Below are positions 10,986 to 23,493 of a stretch of 64,000 nt of DNA, piece by piece. The stretch lies in the NCBI GenBank assembly GCA_013398175.1, contig VZRZ01004233.1, positions 248,001 through 312,000 of the forward strand. Reading direction: 5' to 3'. How positions within the stretch are numbered: the stretch's first letter is position 1; each line of letters begins with the position of its first letter. This stretch comes from Climacteris rufus. Lineage: Eukaryota; Chordata; Aves; Passeriformes; Climacteridae. A program made the translations under genes and the position numbers. A model generated the notes under the pieces. That model made no database searches and was not told the DNA's origin. It worked only from the letters and a program-made list of their open reading frames with translations.

Positions 10986-13900
10986 CCATAAGGTATACAA
11001 CTGCTTCATCTTGCCAAAAAAAATGTATTTTAACATCAGTCTTATTCAGCTCAGCTTTCAAAATCTGATGAGAAACTGCAAGTTGGGCAGAACTTTTATT
11101 TATTTGAGGGAGGGCTGGGGTTGCATGTGAAGGCTTGATTATAATTTTTTGGGTTTTTTTTTACAAAATGCAACCTATCACCAGCCTGTTCAACAATAAG
11201 TGAGGAAACACAGCTGATGTCTCCCCTCCCTCAGTATGTAACCTAAAGAAGGAGCTTGAAATTGGACTCTCAACTCTAACAACAGGCTCAGAAATAAAGC
11301 CAAGATAACCTATGATTTGAGGTTCAATCATCACTTTCTGTCTATAGACTTTGATGAACAGTCATATATGCTGACAAGTACCTTGTATCTTATCCAAGGC
11401 TTCCAGACAGTATCAGAGCACATTTATTGATACATTAGAAATTACAGCTGCTGTCAGAACAGTTTTTCTGTGAACCACAAATAATGGCATTTCCTGTATT
11501 TGAGAGGGATACTGGACACTGCAGGGGGTCTTGATAACATCATTTGTGAGAGTTACAGTGGAAACCCTGTGATGTCCTGATAACTCAGACCACTGCATTC
11601 TACTGTCTTTATGACCCTGACAGCACTGGAAAGCAGTTTTGCTGCAGTTTCATACATGGCTGTAGGAATTGGACAGTATTTCTTAACCAGAGGTACCTAT
11701 TTTTTTATCTGTAAATGGTTCCTCCTTCCTTAAGGCGACAGGAATTAACTTCTAATAGAAAGCTTAACAGGGGCAAGTCACAAACATACTTTCAATATCA
11801 GAACCCCAACATTAAATAGCTCACTTGCCCTGGCATTTTCTCTTTGGCTAAAGAGCACCCTTGCACATTCTCCTCCAGTCTGGATCAGTGCCTGTAATTA
11901 TTCACTTTTTATGCTTACCACATCACATGTATGTAAGAAATTAGTAAGGATTGTTCCAGAAGCAGTGACAATAACAGACACTAAGTGCTAGGCTCTGGAG
12001 TTCTAGATTATTTTCCCCTTAACTTCTTCCTGTTTTAATTAAAAGTAGTGTTTAAATAACATGTAAGTAGAAAAACTTATTTCTGAGGAACATAACTAAG
12101 CGACTTTGAGAAAAAACAAAGCACATGTTTCTCCTTCCTGGGTTCTGTTACTTTACCATCCAGTCATTTGCACCCACCACAAAAGAGGCCTATGCCTGCT
12201 TTTGTTCATCCATAATGATCCTCCATCTTAATTCCTTGAAATTTGGCATAAAATTTTCACTTAGTGATAATGAGAAATATTTCCATTTTTGGCACATTTT
12301 ACTAGGACACACATCACATCAACCCTCTAGTGTACAGAAATTTCATGCTCTTAAATATTTATTAAAATGCTCTAATCCCAGTAGTTTAATAAACTAATAC
12401 TCTTAATTACTTGGACTGGGAACACTTACCTAAGCATGTTATTTATCTTAATTCTCATCTCCTCCTGAAAATAAATAATTTGGAATATAGCTCCATTTTG
12501 AAAAAAAAAAATAACAAAAAATCCATTCTATCCTCTTTCGTTCATGTTTCGGGGTTCAAGTTCTTCTGTTGTTGTTTTTTTTTTTCCCCATGTGTTTTTG
12601 TTTAATAAGAATCAGAGAAAAGCCTATTCCTCACCAATGACTTTGAAAGTCAAATTGAGTTTTTAATTCAGCCTGCAGGTCACTGATACTAAATACTATT
12701 TACTAAATACTATTCAGGTCAAAATAGCCAAGCTTTAATTTTTCCCCCACAACTCCATTAGTCCCTTAAGCAATCACGTACAAACACTTTTCAGTATGAC
12801 CTGTGTCAAAGAAGTGTGGACTTTCAATAGCAGAATACTCATGTGACTTCCATCCAAATTGCAGATATTGTTAAAGAAGAAAGACTGAGCTATAATTCTG
12901 TACTACTTTTAAGACATCCTACAATGACCCTGGATTAAAAATTAGCAATAGGACTTTGGAATCTCCTTAAAACATAATTACAGCTGCTCTGTGTTCTTCC
13001 TTACTGACCTACACTTTAGCTCACAATGCAAAAAGCTAACATTCATTCCTGCCCACTTTTTCATTTTACTTCTGTGTTTTTGACTTCTTTCAGTTAGAAC
13101 GGAACAGAAGAAAATATTATTTTATCATTATCATTATTATATATATCATATACAGACCTAATGAATTTCAAAAGTGGATATTAAAAAAATCAGAATTTCC
13201 TACTGATGTGAATACAACTGAATACGCCTATGAGAACAATGTTTTAATACAAGTCTTGTTTTACTCTGTTCCCAGAGAAGCTGAGAGTACTGCAGCATGA
13301 GACACTTTCTAAAATTCTTGATGCTGTAGTTCTTTGGTCTAGAGAATACTGGAAGAGTGTGCCATATCCTATATTTTATTGGAGGTGTTCATCATCTCCT
13401 TTAGATCATAAATTCTCTCATTAAACCTGTAAGAATTCACTACACAATACAAAAGAACTTTAGTCTTGCAACAGTACTGTAATATAAATTACAAGGTATC
13501 AGTATCAAAACCTACTGGATGTTCTCAAGGAAAAGGATGATTTACACCACATTTTCCTGTTCTATCTTCAACCTAACACAGCTTGTATTTAAAGTCACAC
13601 CATCACTGTAAAGAACAGCAACAGAAGAGCAACGACAATTAAGCTACTAATTTCTATTTAAAACAACCCTAAAAATATTGCACAACAGTATTTGGATTGC
13701 AGTCAGTCTTGCTTCTCTTCCCAGGTGTTTATTTAATTTTATTACGAACACTACAGATGATGACAATTCCAATTTACTATTCCTATTGCTCAGACACTAC
13801 TGAGCAGAAGTGTTGCTCATGTTAACCATAAGCAACAATAAAAATCACTAAAATCTGAGTAGTTCATTTAATTGTTAGACTCAATCACTTGAGATCAAAC

Positions 13901-15316
13901 ACCTTTTTCTTCTTGCAAAATTGCTTATTTAAAGCCCATGGGATGTCTACTTATCTCTGAATCCCTCTGAGATTTTACTCAAGAGATCTGAATTAGTGTA
14001 CTTATCAGCAGTCTTCTGAGTCCGCCAAAAAGAGACATATTTAATGAAGAATCAGCTATGGAAGAACACGACTTTTTTATTTTGAGATGCCATAGAAAAG
14101 TATCCAGTGGGGTTTAAGAAGGATTTAAGTGTTCCTGAAAGTGTTACTGAATTCATCAGTAATTTCAATACAGAAAATTTACTGACATACTCAAATGAAG
14201 AGACCATGATTTCCTGGTTTTTTTCTGTATTTCTTCAGTACAAAGGTGGGAAGCAGCTAAAGGATTTACCAAGTTATCTCTCCCTCACATTCTGAGAATC
14301 CAGATCACAGAAACCCCCAGGTGTAAATATATGAAACTGAAGAAAGTTATTTCTAAGTAGCAGTTGCTCTGAAGGATTTCAAGGGCATAAATATTTGCAA
14401 TAAAAATATGAGGCTCTAAAGACCCAATGCTACCTTTATAGTTTGGAGACTAAAAAACTTTTTTTCAAAAAGAATTAAAAAAAACATCACATTAAGTTTC
14501 TTTGTTTCAAAGATATAATAAAAGCAATTGCTGAAACCAAAATGCTGGACCAGATAGCCTACTCTGTTAAACTTTTATGTCCTAGTGATTCTTTAGAAGA
14601 AAACTTTAACCCAATTAGAAATTTAATGGCAAGTTGGTAAGAATTCACATTATCAGGAAAGATCTTTTGACTGGGCTGTACCTAAAGAGAAGCAAAAAAA
14701 AAAGAAAAAAAATCAAAACCTTTGAGCACTGCAGCTGTTTAATTAAACTAAAAGCAAGTCTATAATTCAGCACCAAAATACATCCCGTTAAGACAAAAAA
14801 AAAAACTTTGTTAAAATCTGAATTTTTCAGGCCCATTTTCTATTATTCCCAAGAGAAAAATAACAGTTACAAAGATTTCTGATATCCTGGTATTTCATGA
14901 ATGAGTCCTGTCATGTGGCATAAAGCTTCCTCCCCCTATGTACGAAAACTGGAGATAAAAGTGAACAAATTATTTTCAGTGTATCTTGGGCAACCACACA
15001 ATGCTGGTGACTGCAGAACTGAAAAGAGCATATCAGTACAATTTTTGAAGATAACAATGCACTCAAATTTTAAAACAAGACAGCAATTGAAGGCAAAATT
15101 AAGAATTAAATTTCATTAAGAAATTTAAAGTTATTAGGGGACTGTGGGTAGGGGAGCATTCACATCAATTCCTTTGAAATCTTTACTTTGGTTGAGTATG
15201 AAAAAAGTAGCAAAATAATACTCAGATTTAGCATCAAATACAAACTTGCTCATCTCAAACTTACTGTACTACATGCAAAATTAATCCATAATTATTAAAA
15301 ATTACAGAATCACTAA

Positions 15317-15351
15317 AAAGCATCTGAAATTTACTTACTTTCAGATGCTTT
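15317..15351. repeat. Perfect 13-bp inverted repeat, 9-nt loop
   Basis: The arms AAAGCATCTGAAA (15317-15329) and TTTCAGATGCTTT (15339-15351) are exact reverse complements around a 9-base spacer. No longer terminal repeats or target duplications were seen. It lies in an intron, 362 bases before the next exon acceptor is not implied, since transcription runs the other way: the nearest exon (15713-15836) is upstream of it. Confidence 0.7.
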
Positions 15352-15712
15352 CAATCTCAGTTCCTTCCTTCACAAGAAAGTGAACAACAAGCATCAAGTA
15401 TGGCACTCTAATAAAATTAAGAACTGGATACTTGTTCTTTTTATTTCATTTATTAATTTTTCCACCTTATATCCCATAAGTGATTTTTACTTTTCAATGG
15501 ACAATTTGCAGGTGTTCTTGAAGGTTGTCTTTTACAAGCTTTTGATTAAGGGCAAAACCACTCTCCTCTATATTAAGCATACTACAAAACCCAAAGCATG
15601 GGTTTGTACAGTTTTTAAAATGTACTTCCTTTATTACAAAAACAAAGTTGACCTGACTTACTGAGTTAAATGTTAGGCTTCTTTCTGTGATAAGGTACAG
15701 GTGACTACTTAC

Positions 15713-15836
15713 CTTAGAGAAAGTAGGTATTTTATTTTCTCTTGGAATGTGACTTATTACATGTTTTCTTTTCTCTTCTGATCGATACACCCTTACTTCT
15801 TCTTCTCCCTTTGCTGTTCTCCATTCTTCCTGCCTA
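15713..15836 (-). CDS. PHIP: PHIP exon: charged segment, with tandem acceptor
   Basis: This exon completes a Ser codon and adds 41 codons, RQEEWRTAKGEEEVRVYRSE to IPTFSK, ending at phase 0 on a consensus GTAAGT donor. It is highly charged and probably partly helical. The acceptor reads TTTTAGTAG: use of the first AG gives Ser-Arg-Gln, as in remembered human PHIP, while the second (exon from 15833) would give Arg-Gln, one residue shorter. The HVISHIPRENK stretch looks two residues longer than the HLTVPKENK I recall for human. Confidence 0.95.
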
Positions 15837-16503
15837 CTAAAAAAAGAAAATGGAGATGTTAACTTTAAAGGACATTACTACAACTGAGAGGATTTATTCC
15901 AAACCAAGGAATAAACATTCAACGTTTATAACATTCTTTGAACAGAAGTTCTTCTCTTTAGTTAGCATATGGCTCCCAAATTAGCTTTTTTTAAACTAAA
16001 ATTTTCATCTTATTTCATTAAACTAGAGCAGTTAATGCTCGACTATGGCAAGTAGGTTATTTGACTTCCTGATTTTTAAGTATTCATCGCAAGAGTTAAT
16101 TAGTGAAAAAATTAAAAAGTTCCAGTTTAGAAATCAAAATTCATCTCAGGCACCTAATAGATATAGCTAGAATTCCAGCCATAAAATGCCATATAGTGAC
16201 AGGAATAAAAGGAGTTTAAACATGTATTCTTATGCTACAAATCAGAAAATATTGAGGCAACTAGATTCCATTGACTATACAAATTCAATTAGTGTCATCC
16301 ATTAAATGACCAATTTTTACTCCAAATCCTTCTAGAATTCCAAGATTTTTCCAGTGATACACAAACAAGAGATTTCAAACCGAAACTGATTTTATAAGAA
16401 ATCTGAGATGACAAAAGAGAAAAATACCACACAAATGACGATGCGAATTCCAAAACTGTTCCATTTAATCAAGTTCAAAGTAAAATTCTTGGCCTGTGTT
16501 TAC
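15837..16503 (-). other. PHIP intron, 0.67 kb
   Basis: Short AT-rich intron ending in a TTTTAGTAG tandem acceptor (15834-15839 on the + strand reads as its complement). Nothing else is visible. Confidence 0.9.
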
Positions 16504-16687
16504 CTGGCCACACCAGAAGACAGTTCAGGCACTACAACCCTGCGACTCCAGGCCACAAGGTCCCTCTCAGTGGCTATTTCACTCCTTGGTGCATTGCTGT
16601 GCATCTGACGCACGCCTTCAATTTGTCCACTACGTCTCAATCCTATATTTGGTGGGGAATGTACTTCTGAGGTAGAGCTTACAGATC
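16504..16687 (-). CDS. PHIP: PHIP exon: conserved linker after the propeller
   Basis: This exon is 184 bases: completes Gly, then 60 codons (SVSSTSEVHSPPNIGLRRSG to PELSSGVA), ending with AG of a split codon. It includes the strongly conserved blocks IEGVRQMHSNAPRSEIATER and LVAWSRRVVVPEL. Position 2 of this block reads SVSS where I recall SISS in human. The acceptor is TTTTTAG and the donor GTAAAC. The split codon at its end is the one affected by the tandem acceptor of the next exon. Confidence 0.96.
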
Positions 16688-17725
16688 CTAAAAAGTCAAA
16701 AGGCAATAGTTCTTGATCTGAAATTCTTGGGAAGCATTTAAAAGGAAAGACTTGGAATGAAAGGGAAAAAATAACTTTGCTTGATTTATTACTTCAAAAG
16801 AAATCATATTAACTAGATATAACTATTTCAACAGTTTCTATAGTCATCACAAAACAGCACAAACAGCTACTGGGCTGCAGCACTGTGTTTAAAAATTGAC
16901 ATTGAAAAGGAGCAGATGTATCAACAATCTCAAGTGAAGCAAATGTTTGCTTTTCTTTAAAAATGCTTTCAAAAACATTTATGCAAAGCTGACTATTGCT
17001 ACTGCACTCTAGATCTGTGTTATAAAAGAGTGAGCTATCTCACTGAATAAGTGTGTTCCTTAAACAGCCTTCTACCTTCAAAAAAAAGGAAGCCACAACA
17101 CTGGAAATTGGGAATCAAGCTGTAAAATTTACAGACAAAAAACTGAAATAGTCAAGAGTTTAAAAATAACCAAACCAAACAACACCAAAACAAAACCACA
17201 CACACAGACAAGGGCCTTTGAATACCTACAGAGTAGCAAAATATCAACGTTTTTCCACATCCTTCCACACAAGCTATTCTTGCTTACTCTAGTGGATTGC
17301 TAACCATGATTTTTTAAATGTTGAAAACTACTGTGTACTCTAGTGCAAGACACTGAAACATGGAACAACTTTACGGAGAAAAAAAGTAGTTCCTTCCACT
17401 TTGCTCCATCCCATGTCCTTATTTGAAAGAAGTCAGATTTCAAACAAGTAGATTGCCAATTCCAGATTAAACAGTAGGATAGTTACTCCTAAAGGAACAC
17501 AACTGCTGCAATTCCCTGAATGAGAAGACAATAACAAAGATAAATCTGTAACGTTAAGAATCCCAACATTTTGCAGAAAGGTAAAAAAGATGGGAAAGCT
17601 GTACTGTTTTCTACAGCTCCATACTTCCTTTCTACTAGTTCAGCAAAATGCACAGCTCACACACAATATCAAGGGATTTATGTTTTGCAGCTCCCAGCCT
17701 CAACAGCCACCCCTCAGAGATCTAC
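16688..17725 (-). other. PHIP intron, 1.04 kb
   Basis: AT-rich intron with an A/C-rich simple tract at about 17165-17210 (AACCAAACCAAACAAC-like). No other feature. Confidence 0.88.
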
Positions 17726-17863
17726 CTCTGCTGATCCGGCTGGTGCTACTGGTTCCTGCCTCCCCAGAACGTCTCTGGTCCTGCTCTTGCTGAAGTCTCT
17801 GAATCATGCTATCCAAAGGACTCACTTCTTGATTTGCTTGCTGACTAAGAACTTGATTCAATC
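17726..17863 (-). CDS. PHIP: PHIP exon: Gln-rich helix and Ser/Arg segment
   Basis: This exon completes a Gly codon and adds 45 codons (LNQVLSQQANQEVSPLDSMI to TSRISR) plus one base. The first two thirds is Gln-rich and likely helical (MIQRLQQEQDQRRSGEA). The rest is a Ser/Thr/Arg stretch (GTSSTSRISRG) that differs most from remembered human PHIP, consistent with a disordered surface. The acceptor is TTCACAG. The donor GTAGAT is weaker than the consensus. Confidence 0.95.
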
Positions 17864-20763
17864 CTGTGAAGTAAAACATACAGGAGAACAAGACACAAAT
17901 GTAAATTTTGAACAAATTAATGTTACAGACAGCTCCTCTAAGTCTTACTTTTGAAACTAATAAGCACAGTCACGTTTAAGTATGGGCTAACTAACAGCCA
18001 TTTCTCAAAACAGGACCACTTTTTTTCTTAATATATTTGAGAGCATTATGTTTTCTAGAGCAGGGTCAAGATGATCACATTTCACTTCTAATAAAAGTTT
18101 AAATTTGATCAAGTGGCAGCAAGCCACAAAAGCTTAATACAACTGTTGTTTGTCAGCTCAGTCAAGGCAAATTGTTCAAATGCAAGATTAGCCTGCCTCA
18201 AATGCATTATAAAACACTTTATAAGCTTAAATGAAAGAACTACATCAAGAAGGTCTAACTGAATTAGAAAATAATTATCTATACTGTAGCAGTAAAAATG
18301 CTTGATTGAGCTCCACATAAACACAATGACCACACAGGTTAAGTAATGGTGATATTCTTTGGTATGTAAAACAGCCAAGAAAGCTCATTTTGGGTAGGTA
18401 TTTTGAATAGAAGATGGGAAACAGTTCTCACAGAAGTGATTACAAGGTGATAACATTTCTGTGCCACAAGCAAAATACATAGCATGTAAGCATGAACAAC
18501 ACAAAACCTGTTTTCATATTCACAATGGTCACAAAAAACAGAGAGGTACAGAGAAAAGACAAGTACTGACTACAGAAGAAGTCAGACACCTCCACACAGA
18601 ATAGAGAGATGGTGGAGTGGAGTGGTGGGAAGCTCTAGTCAAGAGAAGCAGAACTTTCAAAACTTTGTAATGAGGGATAACAATGTTTAAGGAAACAAGC
18701 TACAGAAATCATTTTTCCAGCATGATTCTAAAGAAATATCACAGTATAAACCACACTTTGCAAGATCACAGACTGGATATTAATTGTGCTATGAAACTAA
18801 GAGCTTTGATTATGTGGCTGCATAGAAGCAGCTATCTCTTAACATTATGCAGAAAAAAACCATAAATATTTAAGATAGTGCTCTCAGGCTTTCAAGGTTA
18901 CTGAAGGCAACTTCCCTAAAGCAGCATAACCTTGGAGTCATGGAAGGAGCTCTGGGGTAACCACAGCTGGATGTTTTCTGACTCATGTAGTGAGACAGAT
19001 TAATTTGTTGATCTCATGAACAGACATATTGTCTACTAAGAACAGTGGGAAATACTACAAATAACCCAAGGATGATCTTAAAAAAGGAAACTGCTATGTA
19101 AACAAAATCAATGTTTTTATGTATCTAGCCTGTGAGACTATGCCTTAGCAAGTAGTTTCTTTTTAAAAGAAATAATAAAGACACTTGATATTTTCAAATG
19201 TCTGGTTTAAAGGAGCTTCATGTACATGAAGGCAGTAAATTAAGTATGACTATCTGAATTCCCCCTACTCTTAAAAGCCACTACAGAAAACTTGACAAGA
19301 AATAAATGGTCAGTGTTCTGAGTGAGATCCATCAAATCTCACAACAAACCTTCAGAAAGAAAAGGAACTTCCTTAGTGGAAAGAACATATGAAATGTATA
19401 AACACTGTTCAGCTCTGCATATGACTGCAGATATTGTTGCTATATTGTAAAGAGTTAGCAAAATGTCTTGCATTTCTCCATCATCTGTCAGGCTGGCTGA
19501 TGGCTTTCTGCTACTAAACAAAATGCCATGGACATCATCTTCCTATAGGCATTCATGTGTCATGCAGACAGACCATTAAATTTCATTTTGTTGGGTCTGT
19601 GTGCAGAGTCTGCCTTGTTTCAAGATATTATATTGAACAATGTGCCCAGGACACTTTCAAATTTGGAGAATTTCACAACGCAGTGGATCCACACTTGAAC
19701 TGTAACAATGAAGTAAAGTTGCATCCTTTCCTAGAAATCAAATTTTGTTTCAAAGCCACTAAGTAAGAAGTTTACATTCACCAGGAACAATTTTTTCCTT
19801 CTTACAGTTGCTTCTCAGGTAGCATTTTTTCCTGTCATTTTGGAGGAAATATGGCAATTCTCCTTAAAATTATTTAAATATTCAATGCCTTATAATCCTT
19901 GTTATCTACAAAGGAGGATGAAGAGATCTTTTGGTAAAAACACTGTCAGTTACCCTTCCTGGAATTTCTGACACACCACAGGCTTAAGCATCATGAACAT
20001 GTAACTCCCAATTTACAGGCACAATCAGTTTTCACATATTTTTTTAAATATCCAAATACTTAACAATGCTTATATCTTGAAAACATTTAAAGCTGCTTTC
20101 ACCAGTCACTGTTTGCTCATTAACACGAATATCAAACTAGTGACACATACCAAGTAAGCATTGTTTTTCCATGCCTACCCATGTGAAACACATTTAGTCA
20201 GTCCCCAACAGCCAGCCACTGGCCCAATACATGCATTTTCCTCCCATGTCATGTGCATGAAGCATAATTCTTTCAAGGACCTTCCTAGGTTTTGTATCCT
20301 TATCAAGTCTTCAGTTCTTTAACCAAATCAACAAAGCTTACATTGAATGACTGGCTTCATCTAAAGAGGAAGGGAATTTTACTTCTTTCCAATTTCTCAT
20401 TTTCCTCTTCCTATAGGTGTTACCTTTTCCAACTGTGATCTGTGGAAGACCACTCTACTTCCTAGGTTTCCTAAAGCAGGAAATTCTATCCCAAAGAGAT
20501 AACAGCTCCCTCAGCATCATACATTATTCCAGTAATGAAACAAACTCCGAGCTAACTGATGTTGTAGCATCAAGCAGTGCCAACTTGATCGATGACAACA
20601 CAGTAAATAAAATTGTCACAAGCAATCAGTGCCAAGGACATCGTAATTCTTCCACACTACACGAACCACTATGCCCAGAAATGAAAAAAAGACAAAGTAA
20701 AAGAGTAGAACAACTAGAGGCAACTAGATAGATTGCTGTTTAGTGAAGTGAAATTTTCCATAC
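17864..20763 (-). other. PHIP intron, 2.9 kb
   Basis: AT-rich, no interspersed repeat recognised. A 104-codon + strand frame at 20417-20731 has no recognisable domain. Confidence 0.85.
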
Positions 20764-20989
20764 CTGAAGATGTCACTCCCATCTGAGGAATAAGCTGTTC
20801 CTCCCTGCAGTTCTCACGACCAGGAACTAGTCTTTGATACCTTGCAGGATGAGGGTTGCCATCCACATCAACCAAAAATGGGGGAGGCATAAGGTGTGGA
20901 GCCTGCTGTGTCTGTTCATCCAGGACAAAGTTGTTGGCGTCACGGATAAGGGGCCGATAGTCACTATGAAAGAACATCTGATCTGCTAT
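20764..20989 (-). CDS. PHIP: PHIP exon: post-propeller region
   Basis: This exon has 75 codons plus one base, from IADQMFFHSDYRPLIRDANN to QMGVTSS. It encodes the conserved segment that follows the WD40 propeller in PHIP and BRWD proteins. It includes a proline-rich patch (APHLMPPPFLVDVDGNPHP) and RYQRLVPGRENCREEQ. I assign no named fold to it. The acceptor is TTTACAG and the donor GTATGG. High similarity to remembered PHIP (PHPAR here, PHPSR in human) indicates that it is functional rather than a free linker. Confidence 0.97.
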
Positions 20990-23348
20990 CTGTAAACAAA
21001 GTCATTTTGTAATTTTTTTAAAGAACCTATTCAAAAAACATACAGAAGAGAACTGCCAAAAGTATTTTTAACAATGGTACTCATGGTCACTTTTGCAAAA
21101 AACAGGGGTAGTGGCTGATCTCTGTTTCAGTTTAAAGCAGAAAATTTAATTACTCCATTATTATTTTGTTTCTCAGTATACTCCTTATCTACATTACAGT
21201 GCAAGGAGAATAATCCACATGTTTGAGGGCAGGAAGCATTTAAAGAACAGGGGAATGGAGTAATATTTAACTACTTGAAGACATCTGACCAAACACAGCA
21301 TGAGTGCATTAATTTACAAATTATGGTCTGAATATATGAATATATATCCTGATAATAAAAAATTGTGTCCTAGACTTATGAGGTATGGTGCAGGAAGAAG
21401 ACTAAAAAATATTTATTACATCAGGGCATTGTCAAATATTTTAACACCACTCAAACATATATATCCTTACTATAATGTTAGATATCAGAAAAAGTTTCAG
21501 TAGATAAAATAAAACTGAGATAAACATTGAATTTTTCAGGCTCTCAGTTTTCTTTTTTATTTCTGTCCACCTGCTCATAATTTATTAGAGATGACTTTCC
21601 ACAGACCCTCAAGACTGAGGAATTCTTTTGTCCAAATAACCACAAAAAGATTTATGCTCCATCCCTCCCTGGTGTATGTATCTCTGTATTGTGCAATCAG
21701 AAAGATATGGAACTGCAATGAGAAAATAAAAAGCAAATAGAAGAGAAGCTGATGCATATATTACACATCCCAACACTACCTACTGGCAAGCAAAACCTGT
21801 GGCAGCTCATGTACTCAGTTTAACTTTGAACAAGTGAAAATAAAATCGTAAAATCATCACTCACACAAATTAAGATTTCCAGTGCAGTATAAAAACAATT
21901 AAAAGGCTGACTAAGTGCATAGAGATCTCAAAAAAATCTTGTCTTTTGAGCATGGAGACAGGAACACCCCAGTTGTCATAGAATGTACTCTGATTTCTGG
22001 AGAGTATGCTCTATCATGACCAGTCCATAACAGTTTCTAGTAACTTGTTATGTAGAAATCATTAAGGCAGAGATGATAGCAGCTACTCAAAGGTCTGGTC
22101 TCTCAATGACAAAGGTCTCCTGTCCTGGAAGTGAGAAGACCAGGAAACAAAGATGACAATGGCCATTTGTAAATTCCAACATCAGAAAGTGCATCAGTAT
22201 TAAGTGCATTTAAAAACAAAAAAGTGGGGAAAAATCATAAAAATCACGGGATCTATACCTCACAAAAATTCAGAAAAATAACAGGAAGAAATTGGAAAGA
22301 TTCATAGAAAGACACAATGGAAAAGAATTTACTTCAGTGATTCAAAAGGCTACTCTTACAAAATGCCCATGGGCAAGGTAATATCCCACTGCAGTAAGAA
22401 GCTGACTGGATGAAATCTTGTTGCCAGATTTTTTGTTAACTTAACAGGCTGAATAAGAAAGACTCGAGTGCTTTCATGTGTCTGACTGACAGAATCAAGG
22501 CCTGCTTAACACCTTTGTTCCTTCATCTCCCAATAGCTCAGTATAACAGAGACAGCGGTCCTCCAGGAAGACTTACAATTTCTCCTAAAATCATAATAAT
22601 AGAACATGCATTAATTACATCTAGTATAAGACTTCCTATTATTTGCTTCCCACCCTGAGAAAGAAGAGTTTCCAATGGCACTGTCATACAAACTGTGAGT
22701 TTTGTGATGTTGTGATTTGGCTGTACAGTGTTGTTTGCATCCCAGGTTTTGCAAGCTAAAGGAAGATCTTGTGCAAGGTCACAAGGGACTTTGTTCCAAT
22801 TACCCTTCTGTGTACTCTACATTACAATCAAATAAGTAGAGAGAGTAAACAACAATTTTCTACTCTATAAAATAATGTGGCATTTCTTGGAGAACCCAGG
22901 CTCATGCCAACTCTCAGGTAGAATATCCCTACTGGAATCCAGAACAATATCTCAACCTGAGAAAAATCAGAAGAATAAGACATTCCAGCAGACAACCAGC
23001 TAGAAGTACCAAAAATGAGACATTTCTTTATATATTATTAGAGATCAAATTCATGACAACAAAATAATACCACATCACCATTTGCACATAAGTCTTCTAT
23101 TCATATGAGTTCACAAACCCAACTTGGGAATGAGCACAATAGCTTTCCACAGGGTCTGAGCTCTACAGACTCCTCCAATCACTACACTGCACATTCAGAA
23201 TGCTCAGTTTCTCCAAACAGGCACAGGTACACAAAGAGGTTTTCCTCACTACTGTACCAATCCACCACACATGAACTGTCAAGTTGCAACAAAGTGCTGT
23301 GGTTTGAGCAATCTGCAGGAACAAAAGCCTTAGAAAGCTCAAAGATCA

Positions 23349-23493
23349 GGCTTCCCAAGAAAGTGTTCTCAACCCTGACAGAGTTCAAGAAGCATTTGGA
23401 CAATGCTCTCAGGGCACATGATGTGCTTTGTGCAGAGCTAGGAGTTGGTCTCAATCCTCATGGGTCCCTTCCAACTCAGAATATTCTATGATT
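23349..23493 (+). mobile_element. CR1-type LINE 3' end, + strand
   Basis: The stretch contains GAGTTCAAGAAGCATTTGGA, CAATGCTCTCAGGGCACATG, GAGTTGGTCTC and the tail GGGTCCCTTCCAACTCAGAA followed by TATTCTATGATT. This is the 3' end of an avian CR1-type element read forwards, finishing in one tail unit. It is antisense to PHIP, unlike the other copies here. The 5' limit is uncertain. Confidence 0.75.

Larger units (their letters stand above)
8592..15712 (-). other. PHIP intron, 7.1 kb
   Basis: A long AT-rich intron. It holds a CR1 fragment (10896-10985), a perfect 13-bp hairpin (15317-15351), and a patch at about 9880-10280 that is clearly richer in G and C than its surroundings but that I cannot assign. 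No further PHIP exon was found. Confidence 0.85.

Noticed and set aside
20417..20731. 104-codon + strand open frame in an intron
   Set aside because: No recognisable protein family and no supporting signals.
23105..23491. 128-codon + strand open frame
   Set aside because: It runs into a CR1 3' end and includes its tail; not a host gene.
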